Below are positions 52,036 to 63,790 of a DNA stretch of 64,000 nucleotides, one piece after another (the stretch's first letter is position 1; each line of letters begins with the position of its first letter). Both the position numbers and the translations under genes were made by a program. The notes below the pieces were generated by a model, which had not been told where the DNA came from, searched no databases, and saw nothing but the letters and a program-made list of their open reading frames with translations. Source of the stretch: Talpa occidentalis (lineage: Eukaryota; Chordata; Mammalia; Eulipotyphla; Talpidae); the NCBI RefSeq assembly GCF_014898055.3, contig NW_023605083.1, positions 91,853,721 to 91,917,720 on the forward strand. The letters run 5' to 3'.

Positions 52036-52069
52036 AAAACAACCAAAAAACAGTAGTTTACATGGGTAA

Positions 52070-52310
52070 AATTCTCAGCACTGTTCATTCACATTGGCAT
52101 GTGTTTGAGCCTCAGCCAGGGAGCTGACCCACACGGCGCGCAGCAGATCTTTCCTGTCTTGCCCACTGCTCCCCTTAGCAGTGTATTTTAGTGGGTCCGC
52201 CTGTTATTCTCCCCACTCTGTCTCTGGTGAATCCTCTCCCCTCCCCCAACACCTCTGGCCTACACCCCAGTTCGTGTATGCATAAATAAATAAATATTTT
52301 TTTAAAGTTT
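52070..52310 (+). repeat. tRNA-derived SINE, type 1, diverged
   Basis: The head is decayed. The body (GAGCCTCAGCCAGGGAGCTG, TGTCTCTGGTGAATCCTCTC) and tail ATAAATAAATAAATATTT are clear. Confidence 0.75.
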
Positions 52311-52326
52311 AAAAATGTTGTGTCAA

Positions 52327-52575
52327 GGGTCTCCCTGGTGGTCTAGGGGTTAAGTCTCACCTCTATCACCACTACAGCCTGAGTTTGATCTCCAGCCATG
52401 GAGCTAACCCACATGGCGCAGCAGACCTCTCCTGTTTCATCTGCTGCAGTGTATTTCAGTCAATCTGCTTGTTCTGTTCCTCACTGTCTCTGGTGAATCC
52501 TCTCCCCACCCCACCCTTCACCTCTGGCTTATGCCCCAGTTCTTATAAGCAAAAATAAAATAAAGAGATTCAAGA
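52327..52575 (+). repeat. tRNA-derived SINE, type 1, diverged
   Basis: GGGTCTCCCTGGTGGTCTAG head, CATGGCGCAGCAGACCTCTC, and an A/T-rich tail. A short deletion removes part of the CTGCTCCCCTCAG segment. Confidence 0.8.
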
Positions 52576-52754
52576 TAATATTTTTTAAAAAGTAGTGTCA
52601 AATCACTGATTTTTTTGGTGATTTGTTATGTATCAATACATATAGGGTAGAGCATTTCATATTGTCCTTAGGAGAAAGATACTATAAAATGTGCTAACAG
52701 TTGTTTTATGTTCTGAACCTACCCATGTCTCACATTCTGCTTCCATTCACTTTA

Positions 52755-53105
52755 TTTATTTTTTTTTAAATGTACATCTTTTCTTCAATTTACATTTGAT
52801 AAGTATGACTTTTTTTTTTTTTAAATAGAGGCATTTTATTTATTTATTTGTTTTGTTTATACATGCACTGGGTACAGTCAGAAGCGCGGGAGGGTGAGAG
52901 AATTCACCAGAGCCAGAGCAGGGAGCAGAACAGACAGAATGACAAAATACACTGCTGAGGGGAGCAGTGGGCGGCAGGAGAGGTCTGCGCGCCATGTGGG
53001 ACCCTCCTCTGGTGGCTGGGGAGCAGCTGGTGATAGAACCGGGGCCGCAGAAGCCACGGGCAGCTTCGCAACCCAGCGCTCAACCACTGCGCCACCGGGG
53101 AGGCC
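52755..53105 (-). repeat. tRNA-derived SINE, type 2, with 18-base target duplication
   Basis: The direct repeat CTGCTTCCATTCACTTTA occurs at 52737 and 53106. An unusually long imperfect T-rich tail (52755-52860) precedes the body on the plus strand. Confidence 0.9.
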
Positions 53106-53123
53106 CTGCTTCCATTCACTTTA

Positions 53124-54559
53124 AACATTCTGCTTTGGAGCCTGTTGGCTTGCATTTTCCTTCCTGTCACAAGGCTTTCAAGTATTCATTACCCCTAACC
53201 CTCTTGCTTTCACCTTCCCCTCAGTGCAGCCTCACCAAGTCAAATACTCTTTGCAGACTCTAGTAACAACACATGTTTTCCTGTGGACTTTGACAGCTAA
53301 AGTTTGTGTTTGGGGGTTTCCCCCATCTGTAAGCTCCATGAAGATTTCTTCACCATTGCACCCCTGTGCCATACTATAGTAGGACTCCATCAATACTAGC
53401 TAGACTACTGAATGATGTGAGTGGTAAATGAGGTGTGACAATAAAGGAAGATCTCAGGTGGAGTTTCTAAACTGCTTCTCAAGGGAATTCTGTGAGGAGT
53501 TTTTTTAAATAATTTGAGCAATGGGGGAGGCATCATTAAAATAAGTGCATAACCTTCCAAGTTATTTTTGCACTTATTGAAGGAGAATACTATTTTGAAT
53601 TTATAAATTCTTGTATGTTTGTTACAGAGTAACTAATCATAGTTTAGTCATACATTTTCCCTCTTTGTTTCCTCCACGGTGTTCCAAAATGAGTGGGAGA
53701 TGAGAGGAGTGGATGTAAGTACTCATTAGTTGATCCCGTTGCTTGCTAATCCAGTAAATGGCATGCTGCTGACTTTTCTCTCTTGGAAATTGAATTTTAC
53801 TCTGCTCTCTAAGCTTCAGGATCAAGGAAGGGTGAGGGTGAGGAAAAGGGAAATGGTGAGGTTGTATTTTAAGGAAGACAGAGCTCAACCTTTTTCTGCT
53901 TTGTGACCTTTAAATGTTAACTTTCCACCCACTTTCTGTCCCAGGGAAAATCAGAGTCCTTTGGGGAAGAATAACTATCTGACATAACCCCAATTGCTTT
54001 TCCTTTCTGCCACCCTCACACCTAATCTTTCACTTGTTTTCTTTTAAAACAATAACTCCTTGCCCGATCATCTCAACTACAGAATGCTTTTCACTTTACC
54101 TCTCCTTCACCAAATCCCAAGTGCTCCTCAGAGCAGTGCCTCCCACTCACCCACAAGAAAATCTCTCAGATAGTTCCTTGGCATATGTGTGGGTATCAGG
54201 CTAGAAGGAAATGAGAAGTAGAAGACAAGAAGTGTGGCTAATATAACTTTAAAAACAAAACAAGGTCAGAGGGAGGAGCAATAAAACTATGAAGCCAAAT
54301 CTTTGGCGTTGAAAAAACATGACCAAGTGAAGGAAGGAAGAAAACTAGGGCCTTGGGGTATCTGATGTCTGGGTCCTTGATGATATTCAATAGTAGTGAC
54401 CAGGAGCAGGATGCCTGAGTCACGAAGGTCGATGAGTAATGGAGAGAATGCTGGCACTGATGAATTCTAATCACAGCAGGTAGAGGGCCAGACCTGAGAC
54501 TGAGATGCTAAGATCCTAACTTCCCAACCCCTGCAACTTCAGACACAATGAGTGAGGAT
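53124..54559. other. Intergenic region downstream of KCNAB3
   Basis: An L2-like end lies at about 53325-53440 (TAAGCTCCATGAAGATTTC). The rest is unassigned. No gene signal. Confidence 0.45.
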
Positions 54560-55435
54560 CAAGCTGAGATTTTATTTACAGTTCCCTGGGAAGGCTTACA
54601 GAAAAGGGGCCATCATTATTGCTTTAATATTATTGCCAGGAGGAAGATTGGAGTCCTCCACTGCCAGGTAGGAAGTTCTGCTCAAGGTGCAAATGTCTAT
54701 CCCCGTCTCTGCAGTGACGTGAAGGCTGTCACTGTTTCCTGCAAAGCATGGTCCAACTTTGTTTTCCAAGGGCCACCTTGGCCAGTTTTTCCAGGGTTTA
54801 TGCTTCTGCCACCTGTGTCCATCCTACCCCCTCTTAGCAAGAACAAAGTACTGGCTCCAGTTCTCCTTTTTAACCCTCCTCCACCTCCTGGCTGGGAGGC
54901 AGGGTCCTGGTTTCCCCGAAGATTATCATTTACTGCTAGCCAGGACCAGCCTGGCTTCCTTTGTAGCATACAGTGTAAAAGCCCTGTTTCCTTTGTCACA
55001 GATGACATTATAGCTCACTTATTGGATTATCCCATGAAGACATTTCAGGGGCTATTTCTGACGTACTCAGCATGTTTCTTATATCTGCCTTTTCTTTCCT
55101 TTTTTTCTGGGCCTTGGCGATTGAGGAAAGAGAGAAGGGTGCGAGACCAGGTGGCGGAGAGGGTCGACCCAGTAGCTCATGCCCGGGATTAGCAAGAAGG
55201 CCTAGGAGAACGCAGCTGTGGGCGGCGCACTACTTTTCCTCTCAAGCCCCAGTGCGGAAGGATATGGCTTTGTTCATGCGAATCGCTACTCGAAGCCGGG
55301 ACTCGTTAGTGGGCGGGGCCACCCTGGCTCTGGCCGCTGCGTGGAGGGATCCGGAGCGGGAAGGAGGCAGCTGCGGGGAAGCGGTTCTTCAGGGTTGCAG
55401 CAACTCCGGGTTTCGGTCCCTGCGCCCCCAACGGA
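54560..55435 (-). other. KCNAB3: KCNAB3 3' untranslated region
   Basis: From the TAG at 55436-55438 the minus strand continues without splice signals to AATAAA at 54576-54571, giving a UTR of about 870 bases. A CpG-containing patch lies at 55240-55400. The plus-strand open frame at 54548-55192 is antisense to this UTR and has no protein-like features. Confidence 0.55.
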
Positions 55436-58400
55436 CTATTTCTTGCAATGTGGTTTGTTCCCTAGGAGCCCTTCTATCTCCGTCACCGTCTGCGGGGTCA
55501 GCTGGCTCAGAACCTGGAGAAGAATGTGGTGGAGGACAGTACAGTACATGCTGGGTTACTGACAAAGGACAAGAAGTTGGAGGATGGGGAGCAGCATAGC
55601 AGGGCCAGGTGGCCAGAAAAAGAGTAGCCTGGTGGCCTGCCTGGCCTTGGCGCCCTGGGACCTCTCATCTGCAAGAGCGAGGACACTGTAGTGGGTGACC
55701 TCAAGGGGTTGGAGATGGGCTCAGCTTTTGAGCCAGCTCACCTGCAGAGCGCCCAGATGTTCTATCAGCTGCTCTGCACTTGACACCCCCAGCAAAACGG
55801 AGCTGACACCTTCACTGCGGAGACACCAGGCTGGGGCCAGAAGAAGAAAAGGAAAAGAGAACTAATGGGGAACACTGAGTACAGAGACTTCAAAAGTGTC
55901 TCTGAGAAAGAGGTTCCTCCTAAAGACAAACCAGGCTTAGGTAGGTTTGGGGTCATCTCAGGAGGAGGCAAGGCCCCTTGATGGCCCTGGCAGTGTCTCA
56001 CCAATAGCAAGCTGGGCCACAGTACAGCCCAGCTGGTGAGCGATGGGGAGAAGGTCCATGACTTTGGCTTGTTGCTTCTTGCCATCCTCACTCTGCACTT
56101 TGTCCTTGAGCCATTGATAGCCCTGGAGGCCAAGGAGAATGAGCAAAAGACAACTTACTCCCTGCCCTCCACCCCCAGCAGCCCAGATAGTCATCCTGAG
56201 CACAGAGATCTCACCTTGATGGTGGCCCTAGAGGTATCTGGAACTCGCCCATCATACTTGCTAGTGATCAGGCCACAGGCCACAGGGGACCAGGTGACTG
56301 AGCCAACACCTAAGAGAAAGGTGACTGAATGTGGGAAAAGTGATTGAGGTGATGAGGCGGAGGGAAAGGTAGGGCTGGGGTGCTGCTAACCAATCTTGTG
56401 GTAGAGCTCTGGCAGCTGCATCTCGACCTTCTCCCTCTGAAACAGATGGTGTTCAGCTTGTTCACACACTGGAGGAATCAGATTGAACTGCCTGGCCATG
56501 GAGTAGGCCTCCTGGGTTGCAGTGGGGAAGAGATGGGGTCAGAGCACTCCTTCCATTTTTTTCCACCTCCCCTCCACCTGCAGAGTGGGGTTTGGAGTGG
56601 CCATGTGAAAAGTGGGACTCTGTTGCGGGGCAGGTAGAAGTAGGGTGGCATACTTACCATGATCTCTGCAGCTCCCCATCGGGATGTCCCCCAGTATAGG
56701 GCTAGGCCCTGGTTGATGACGTAGGTCATGGCTCTCACAATCTCTAGGCACATGGGAGAGGGAGAGCCTCACTATCAGACCCCCAGAATTCAGGGCTCCA
56801 GAGCTGCAGGCCTCTGCCTGGGGCTGGTATCTGCTCTTCTCCCTCCCTGTCCAAGCCCCAGAATGTGAGCCTCTGTAGAGCCTGGGAAGATTTCGGAGCA
56901 GGGCTGGCTCCCTACTGAGGGTTTGAGGAAGTGCTCAATTTTTAAGGACTGTCAGGGCTGGGATGCTGCCTTTACCTTCCATAGGGCTATTAGGATCTGA
57001 GCGATTGGCAAAGACTATGTCCACATATCCCAGCTGGAGGCGTTCTAAGGATCCTCGCAAACCTGGGGTAGGGATGGAGAGAACGAAAGCACCTCAACTT
57101 CAGTTTTCTAAGAATTCAGACCTTACCTCCTTGCCATAGCCATCTAAAACCCAGCTCCCTTAATTCAAATTCAAAGCCTCTGACCCAGAGCCTCAGAAAA
57201 TATTCCCACCTCCTCTGTTTTCCACACCCAGCCACTTCAGGTTCCCAGCCTTTAGCTCTCACCCTCAATGATGTGTTTGCGGCTCAAGCCTCGCTCAGTT
57301 TCTGCTCTGTAGGAAAAGGTAAGTCAAAGATGAGGTGTGACAAAGGTAAGGGACCAGGACTGGTTTGGTACCATGAGGAGGTGGAATTGCACAATTCCTC
57401 AGAGGCAGTTGCACGCCTGGCAGTTGCACAGCTGTCCCCACTCCCATTCCATGCAACTGCACACGCTCTCTGTGGATCTATAGTGGGCAGGCACTTACTG
57501 TCCTCCCCAAAAAATCTTGGTGGTGATTACATAGCTTGATCTCCTGGAGAAAGAAAAAAATGGAAGAACGAGCAAGAAGGATTTTTCGATGACCATGTCC
57601 CCAGTATCCTCTCAAAACAGTCTCACCTCCATCCTTTGCTCTTGAGGATGTTGCCAAGGGTTCTTTCAGCCCTGGAAGAAAGATAATGCAGAAGCACTGA
57701 CCCATCCAAAGTGGAACAGTTCCCTTCCCCTCCTGCCTGTTGCCTTTAACTAATTTCCTATCTTGTAGAGCATAAACTAGGAGCCCATTGGGTTGTCAGT
57801 CCCATCCTGGACTAAATAAGTGGGGGTCCCAGAACTAGGAGTGTAATCCTATAGTTTTTATTCACTCAGGAAATACAAATTATGCATCAACTATGTACTA
57901 AGTTCTAGTTCTATTCAGAATAGAACTAGTTCTACCATATTCAGTTCTATGCTGAGCGTATAGCATAGGATGAGGGGAAAGAGACAGACAGCTGTAGTGG
58001 AACCAGGGAGGACACTAAGTTATCTGGTCATGTCTTGCCCTCTCCACTTCTTTGAGTCTGCAAAATCCCATCCATCCTCCAATCTTAGCTTTGATTCTGC
58101 CTCATTTTATGGAAATTCTGATTGCCATAGTCTGTGGTCAGTCATCTTGTCAGCTTTAGTAGCTCTTACCAGTTATGCAATTCTTTGGCATTTAAGTATT
58201 AGCTAACGTGTAATGTCTTAAGTTGTTATGGTGGACTGTTACGTGTTTTACTGTTAACCTTTCATAGCTCCCTGTCTTTTGGGTTAGTTTGTTTAGCCAT
58301 TTAGACTGTGAACTTTTTAAAAAAAAAAAAAAGATTTATTAATTTATGCATACAAGAACTGGGGTACAGACCAGAAGAGTGGGAGGTGAGAGGATTCACC

Positions 58401-61191
58401 AGAGACAGAGTGGGGAATAGAACAGGCAGGTTGACTGAAATACACTGCTGAGGGGAGCAGCAGACGGGTCAGGAGAGGTCTGCTGCACCATGTGGGTAAC
58501 TCCCTGGCTAGGGATCCAACTCCGTGCTGCAGTGGCTGCGGAAGTTTCATAGGTTGTGTCTTAACCCCTTAGGCCACCAGGGAGGCCCTAGACTATGAAC
58601 TTTATGAGTGCATGTTGATGTCGACTCACTAGCAGATCCTGCTCTGTCTGTGTTAGGTTCTTTGTAGATACTTAGGTGACATGGGAAGAGCAAGACAAGT
58701 TCCATGGAAGGAGCAACTTCCCAGTTGAACAGGGAATATGACCACATAAGCCAGTAATTGATTAACAGTGTCAGAGAGCAGTATAGACTGTTTTGTGAGC
58801 TGAGGAAGGTTGTGATCAACTTCAGGGAGTTGGGCAAAGGCCTCTTGGAAAAGCTGACATTTGGACCAAGTCTTAAAGATGAGTAGAAGAGTTTGCCAGA
58901 GAAGAGACAGCAGTAGGTCATCTCAGGTTTTGGCTAATTTCAGTAGGAGCCATGGGTGTGATGTGATGTGGTATACTTGAAAAAACTGCTTTGTAATCCT
59001 CACAGAGTTGCACATAACTGACACCAGGATATAGTTGTTTCATTTTGACTGCATAGTATGTCCATTGCCCTCTAAACTGGAGATGGATTGATGTGGAACT
59101 ACAGTTCCCATAATGCTTTGGGGCCCACTGGCTGAAAGATTGGAACTTAGTGTTTGCAGAATTCCCAGGGTTCTCTAGAGGAAAAACAAGAAGCCCTGAT
59201 GTTCTCATCCTTCCAAATATAACTTAGCTCTTTCACCCCGGTCCTTACTTTCCTGCTGCATATACTTCGGCAGTGTCAAACAGGTTTACACCATGTTCAT
59301 AGGCTACTGTCAGCACATCCTCTGCTGTCTGGGGAGGTGAGAGAAAAGTTGAAGATCAGCCACTGGTTCCTTAATTACCTCCTTCACTGCATGCTCACCA
59401 GTCATACCTCAGGCCCGGTTTCCACGTTCTTCCTCATCCCTCCAGCCTTAGGTGCACAATGCTACATGCTTATTGTCTAAACCCCTATCCAAGTCCATTT
59501 CCTCCCTTTTCTGGTCCCCTCAGATCCCCTCATCCTGTTCATAGTCCCATCACTTATACCTCATCTGAGATCTGAGAACCAAATGTGACCCAGGTTCCTG
59601 CAAGAGAAAAGTCAGACAGATGAAAACCGCTGGAGGCAACCCATGAAAGAATGCATATTTCCTTAATTCCTATACTTTCTAACTCACCTAGGCCAAGACA
59701 GGATACCCGAAGACCAGACTTTCCTAGGTTCCTGCAGGAAACAGAAGCATCAGGAAGGAGTATGTCCATTAGGGACACAAATTCTCAGCCCTCATCTTTT
59801 CAAGCCTTCAGGGTGTCTCAGTCCAGAGAATTTGGCAATGCTATACCCATAGCATTAGTGAACAAATAAATGACTGTTCTGGAGTCACTGTCCATGCCTC
59901 TTTTCCCTTCTATCACATTGAAGATGTACTGCCTGATTTGTGTTTCTTCTCAGTAGGGGGCTCATTGTTTGAATTATCTCTGGAATGTAAGGAGTAGGGG
60001 GCCCAGGAGGAATTGAATGGCTGGTTGTGATGAGTGTAAAAATAGACCCTCAGAGTGATATGCTAGAGGGCAGACACCAGATTAGAAGGGGTAAACCAAG
60101 TCAAATTCAGGCACTCAGGCAGGCAAGGCTTTTAGATTGGCTAGCCAGATGGACCTCCAGTAAAGGCAGGTAGGAAACCTGGGTGTGGAAAGCCTGATTC
60201 CCCTTCTTTCTCTCTCCTATTCCTCTGCTTCTGTTGACTTGTTAAGTCTATCTCTGAACCAGAGTTCCCTCCTTCCAAGACCACCCACCCAAGCAAAGGG
60301 AATAAAATTCCCCAATTGACAAAGTCAGGTAAGGTCAGGGACCTCTGCTCACTCCCAAGTAGGAGCCCCCTCCCTCTACTGCAAGTTCTGAAAGCTCAGC
60401 TATTCCCTGTGATAGTCAATTACATTTCAGTTCATCTACACCTGGCTTTGTTCATCAGCATCTTCTCCGCAAGACCCTGTCCTTCTAACGGCCCAACTTC
60501 CCACCCTACCAAGAGAGGTCACAGAAATCTGGACCCTGGGGCAGGAGGGGGTAATATCTGGGTCAGGCACCCTAAGCAGGCCAGAGTGAGAAGCTATTTC
60601 CTTCCCAAGACACCAGCCCAAGGACACTCTATTGGGAGGGAGGGTTGGGGGGATGCTGCCTGAGATCCTGCATTCCTGGCCTTCCTGGGGCTAAGGAGGG
60701 GAGCTCAGGAGCTTCCCCTAGGTCTGACAGGATACAGCCAACCTTGGCAAACTTGATTCTTTCATAGTCAGGGTTATTGATGGAGACCAGGACAGCAACG
60801 AAGTAAGGGAGTGCCAGTGAAGGGAAGAAGAGATGGAAATGAGCCGGAACCTTTTTAGCAAAGTTTGAGGGGGTCTGGCAGCATCCCGGGAAGACTCAGG
60901 GGTCAGGAAAGGGGAGCAGATGCGGTAGGCTGCCCGGCCACCCCCATACCTGTATTTCATGCCAGTGCCTCTGCCGGTGCTCTCTCGGAGGGCCCCAGCG
61001 GGAGCTGGGGGTCGGGGGACCAGTGCGGTCCGGCCCTTGGGGCCCGATCCTCCTCCCCCGGGAGGATTCCCATGTCCCCCGCCGGCCGGCCCGCCATTAC
61101 CGCCCCCGGGGGCCGGCCGGGGTCCACACAGACGGTCCTCACTGCTCCGGCTGCGAAGGTTCTGTTCGGTACACGCGATAGACACCTGCAT
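55436..61191 (-). CDS. KCNAB3: Voltage-gated potassium channel beta-3 subunit (aldo-keto reductase fold), 14 coding exons
   Basis: Coding exons in transcript order: 60950-61191, 59688-59731, 59560-59597, 59249-59328, 57627-57671, 57499-57543, 57263-57306, 56976-57062, 56658-56743, 56391-56511, 56215-56309, 56002-56122, 55742-55830 and 55436-55513. The join gives 404 codons plus stop, the same length as human. All introns are GT-AG. Residues 1-80 are the variable Gly/Pro-rich N terminus ([10 protein letters not shown]...). The rest is the Kv-beta TIM barrel: [26 protein letters not shown] (Asp and Tyr of the tetrad), ITTKIFWGG (Lys), IVFANRSDP (Asn), and the NADPH-binding [11 protein letters not shown] and [13 protein letters not shown] segments. 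It ends GNKPHCKK. The subunit is cytosolic, binds Kv1 channel T1 domains, alters inactivation and couples gating to NADP(H). Its neuronal, N-terminus-specific features separate it from KCNAB1/2. Confidence 0.96.
58318..58588 (-). repeat. tRNA-derived SINE, type 1, in KCNAB3 intron 4
   Basis: Near-exact duplication TAGACTGTGAACTTT / TAGACTATGAACTTT at 58302 and 58589. Head at 58588, tail side at about 58320. Confidence 0.88.
59097..59122 (+). promoter_or_regulatory. ZNF143/SBS-like motif in KCNAB3 intron 4
   Basis: Positions 59097-59120 read AACTACAGTTCCCATAATGC plus TTTG. They follow the extended ZNF143 element (ACTACAATTCCCAGAATGC) with about two mismatches. Position-specific binding is not shown, and the site may sit in an old repeat. 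Confidence 0.45.
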
Positions 61192-61690
61192 GCCGGCCGG
61201 TCAGGAAGGGGAGGGGGCTCTCAGGGGGCGGGAGGAGGAGGGAAAGGGAAGCCCGAGAGCAGACACCCGGGGGTGTAGTGGCGCGAACCCTAGGAGAGCG
61301 GGAAGGTTGAGGAGGCTGCGGCGGGAGCAGCCAGCAGGATCGGGCCCGCGGGGGCGGGTTGCTGGAGGTCGCTGGGTTTGCGGCGGGAGGGGAGAAACGC
61401 GGGAGGCGCGGGAAGTGGAGATACTCGGATACCGGGTTACTGGTGCCGGGAGGAGGAGGAAATGGATGAGGGTAAAGGTCAAGAGCGATCCTCGGAGGTC
61501 GGGACCCAGGGACGAGGGGGGCGAGAGGGATGCCACCTCACCCCCTAACCGCAGCGGGACCGCTAGGCTCCCAGCCGCGTCGGCAGCTGGCCCAGCTAAT
61601 CAACATGCAGGCACCGCCCTCTCATTTGCATAGACTCCCGCCTCCCAGCCAAACCTGCCGCTCATCTGCATAAGCCCCGCCTTCAGAACG
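61192..61690 (-). promoter_or_regulatory. KCNAB3: KCNAB3 CpG-island promoter with two octamer-like sites
   Basis: GC-rich, CpG-dense sequence upstream of the KCNAB3 start. ATTTGCAT at 61624 matches the POU octamer exactly, and ATCTGCAT at 61664 is one base off, each next to CCGCC-type boxes. No TATA box was found at an appropriate distance. The start site is not defined. Confidence 0.5.
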
Positions 61691-62114
61691 CTTCTCCTTG
61701 AATAGTCTGTGTACTCAGAGAAGCCAGAAAGCAGAATCCAGAGGGTGGTTTTCGCATATTCTGGGACCCCAGGCAACGGCGTTCCTTCAGCCAATCGGGG
61801 AACGATTTTGTCCCCCAGAAGGCGTTCAGCAAAATCTGGAAAACTTCTGACTTTCACAACCGGTGCCGGGAACTTGTCACCAGCATGTAGCAGTGATTAT
61901 TGGCCAGAAAAGGCACAGGACGCCCTCCCTTCTCCACTCTCCTCCACCCCATCAGCACAAAGAATTATCCATCCCAAAATATCAAGAGTGCTGCTGTTGA
62001 GAAACCCATGGACAATGATGTCTCTTTGCAGGTTCCGGGGGGATGTGGACACCCTGGTTCCTGTTTTGAGTGAGGCTGTACCCCAACCAAATACTCAAAC
62101 TGACACGCTCAGTG

Positions 62115-62378
62115 GCAGGTTACAAAAAGTTTATTTTGTACTTCTTGCAGTCAAATAGGGGATAAAATTGGAGAAAGGGCCTGGTTTGGAGATGTAGGGA
62201 CTACAATAGGCTTCCTTTACGTGACTGGGAGGGCACCAGGCTGGTTTTAGGCTGTAGCCCCAAAAGGGCTGCAAGAAGGGTTGGGGAAGGGAGGAGGGGC
62301 TGCTGGCATTGGAGTCCCTCAGGTAAAATGAGTTAAGAAAAACAGGGATTCTCCTAAGGGTGAGGTAGGGTGCTTTCT
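62115..62378 (-). other. TRAPPC1: TRAPPC1 3' untranslated region
   Basis: Short UTR after the TGA at 62381-62379. AATAAA occurs on the minus strand at 62135-62130, about 245 bases past the stop. This leaves only about half a kilobase between the TRAPPC1 poly(A) site and the KCNAB3 promoter. Confidence 0.6.
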
Positions 62379-63601
62379 TCAGCCAGCTCTGGCGGAGAAG
62401 AAGGGCAGAGAGCGGACGTAGGAATCCAGTCGGGAGCGGAAAAGCTCACTTTGCACAGTTTGGCCCAGTGGGCACAGGGGATTCTTCACCACCAGCTCCA
62501 CGTACAGCTATGGAGAGGGAGGATGTTAGAACCAGGTTTTGTATACTTCTTGTTTTCAATCCCAAACCCAGTATAATCTCAGTGGTTTGGTGAATAGACA
62601 AGGATTAAGGGGTGGGAGGCAAGCACTTCATGAGAAGAAAGTGATGTTTAAGGACCTAACGGGTTCTGAGAAAACTTTGACTTAAGTAGAAATACACTGC
62701 AGTGATATTAGGGCAGGAAAGCTGAAGGAGTCTTGGGAGCTCTAAGTGGCCAGTTATTGAGGAGCTCTGGGAGAAGGGTCCCAAGGGCTAGCACTGACCG
62801 CACTGTAGATGTGGTGCAGCACATCTCGGATAGGTCCCACACCCAAGTCAGTATTCATGACAACCTTGATCCCAGTGGGTGTCTCGTAGTAATGGAGTTT
62901 GTAACGGCTAGTTTGGAAGGCCAGGAAGCCGTCCTTCCTGCAGAGATAAGATGTTAAGGTATGGGAGCAGCATTTCCCCAGGATACTTCTGGTCCCCTCC
63001 AGGTCCATTCTGTCTTCTCTAAACATACTTGTAGGCACCCGGTTGAGTAAAGACATCTCCCATATTCACCCCTCAAATTAGCTCTGGCCACCCAACCTAT
63101 CTTTTGATCTTCCCTTCTGCCAGTTCCTGCCAGCTCCTGCACTCTCGCTCCATACTCAGGTTCTCTAAGTCGCCTTCCCCTTTGGGGCCAATGTCCCCTC
63201 CACTTCGGAAAGTTCCCCCCACTCCCAAATACCCAACGTTAGCCCTTCTTCCCTCAATGCCTCCCTTTGACGCCGCGTACATGTCTAGCGGGGACATCTT
63301 GCTGACAAACGAGCGGATAGAGAAGAGCATCCCGTACATCAGCTTGTACTCCTGGAGGGAGAGGGGCAGAGTTAGTTCTCGGTTGCTGAAGGAGGCGGGG
63401 TAGGGATGGGAACCAGCCGGGGGTTGGAGACAAGGGGCTGGACTGAACTATGTGCGCCTGGACACGCGAGGTGACCCGGGTTGAGCGAGGCCCTCTCGTC
63501 ACCTCCTCCTTGGGGATCCCTGCTTGCTTCTTGCGATGCCACTCGCTGTAATGCAGACACACTCCATTCCGGTCAAACAGGTACAGGTTGTGGACAGTCA
63601 T
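62379..63601 (-). CDS. TRAPPC1: Trafficking protein particle complex subunit 1 (BET5), four coding exons
   Basis: Coding exons in transcript order: 63503-63601, 63281-63351, 62799-62937 and 62379-62507. They give 145 codons plus stop, equal to the human protein. The start ATG immediately follows a CAG acceptor. The protein has the longin-like sedlin fold of the Bet5 family: MTVHNLYLFDRNGVCLHY, the SFVSKMSPLDM segment, TGIKVVMNTDLGVGPIRDVL, and the end LPFFSARAG. It is a small core subunit of the TRAPP complexes, which act as Rab1 and Rab11 exchange factors and tethers at the ER-Golgi and trans-Golgi. All splice sites are GT-AG and phases agree. Confidence 0.97.
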
Positions 63602-63712
63602 CTGCAGGATGAGAGTGTGAACCTCGCTCCGGGACTGCCCACACTCGGTGGGCTCAGTTCTCGATTCCGTGTCCCTTCAAATAGGCAGAGGGCCCCCTCC
63701 TCCGGGACTTAC

Positions 63713-63790
63713 CGGAACTGCTCGGGGTTGCCAGTCTCTAGGCACTTCCGGTTTCCGTGGCGCCCCGCCCCACCCCTCTGTGGCAGCGGA
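63713..63790 (-). other. TRAPPC1: TRAPPC1 non-coding first exon
   Basis: The minus strand has a strong donor, TTCCG|GTAAGT, at 63712-63711. It pairs with the CAG acceptor placed exactly before the ATG at 63601, which makes the coding start exon the second exon. The upstream end at about 63790 is a guess from the CCAAT and GC boxes just beyond. Confidence 0.55.

Noticed and set aside
54548..55192. 214-codon plus-strand open frame
   Set aside because: It is antisense to the KCNAB3 3' UTR and runs across its poly(A) signal. No protein-like domain.
59249..59328. Resemblance to the start of U6 RNA (ATACTTCGGCAG)
   Set aside because: This is KCNAB3 exon 4 coding sequence. The rest of U6 is absent.
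61709..62158. 149-codon plus-strand frame between KCNAB3 and TRAPPC1
   Set aside because: No recognisable family. It overlaps a CCAAT-containing promoter-like segment and the TRAPPC1 poly(A) region.
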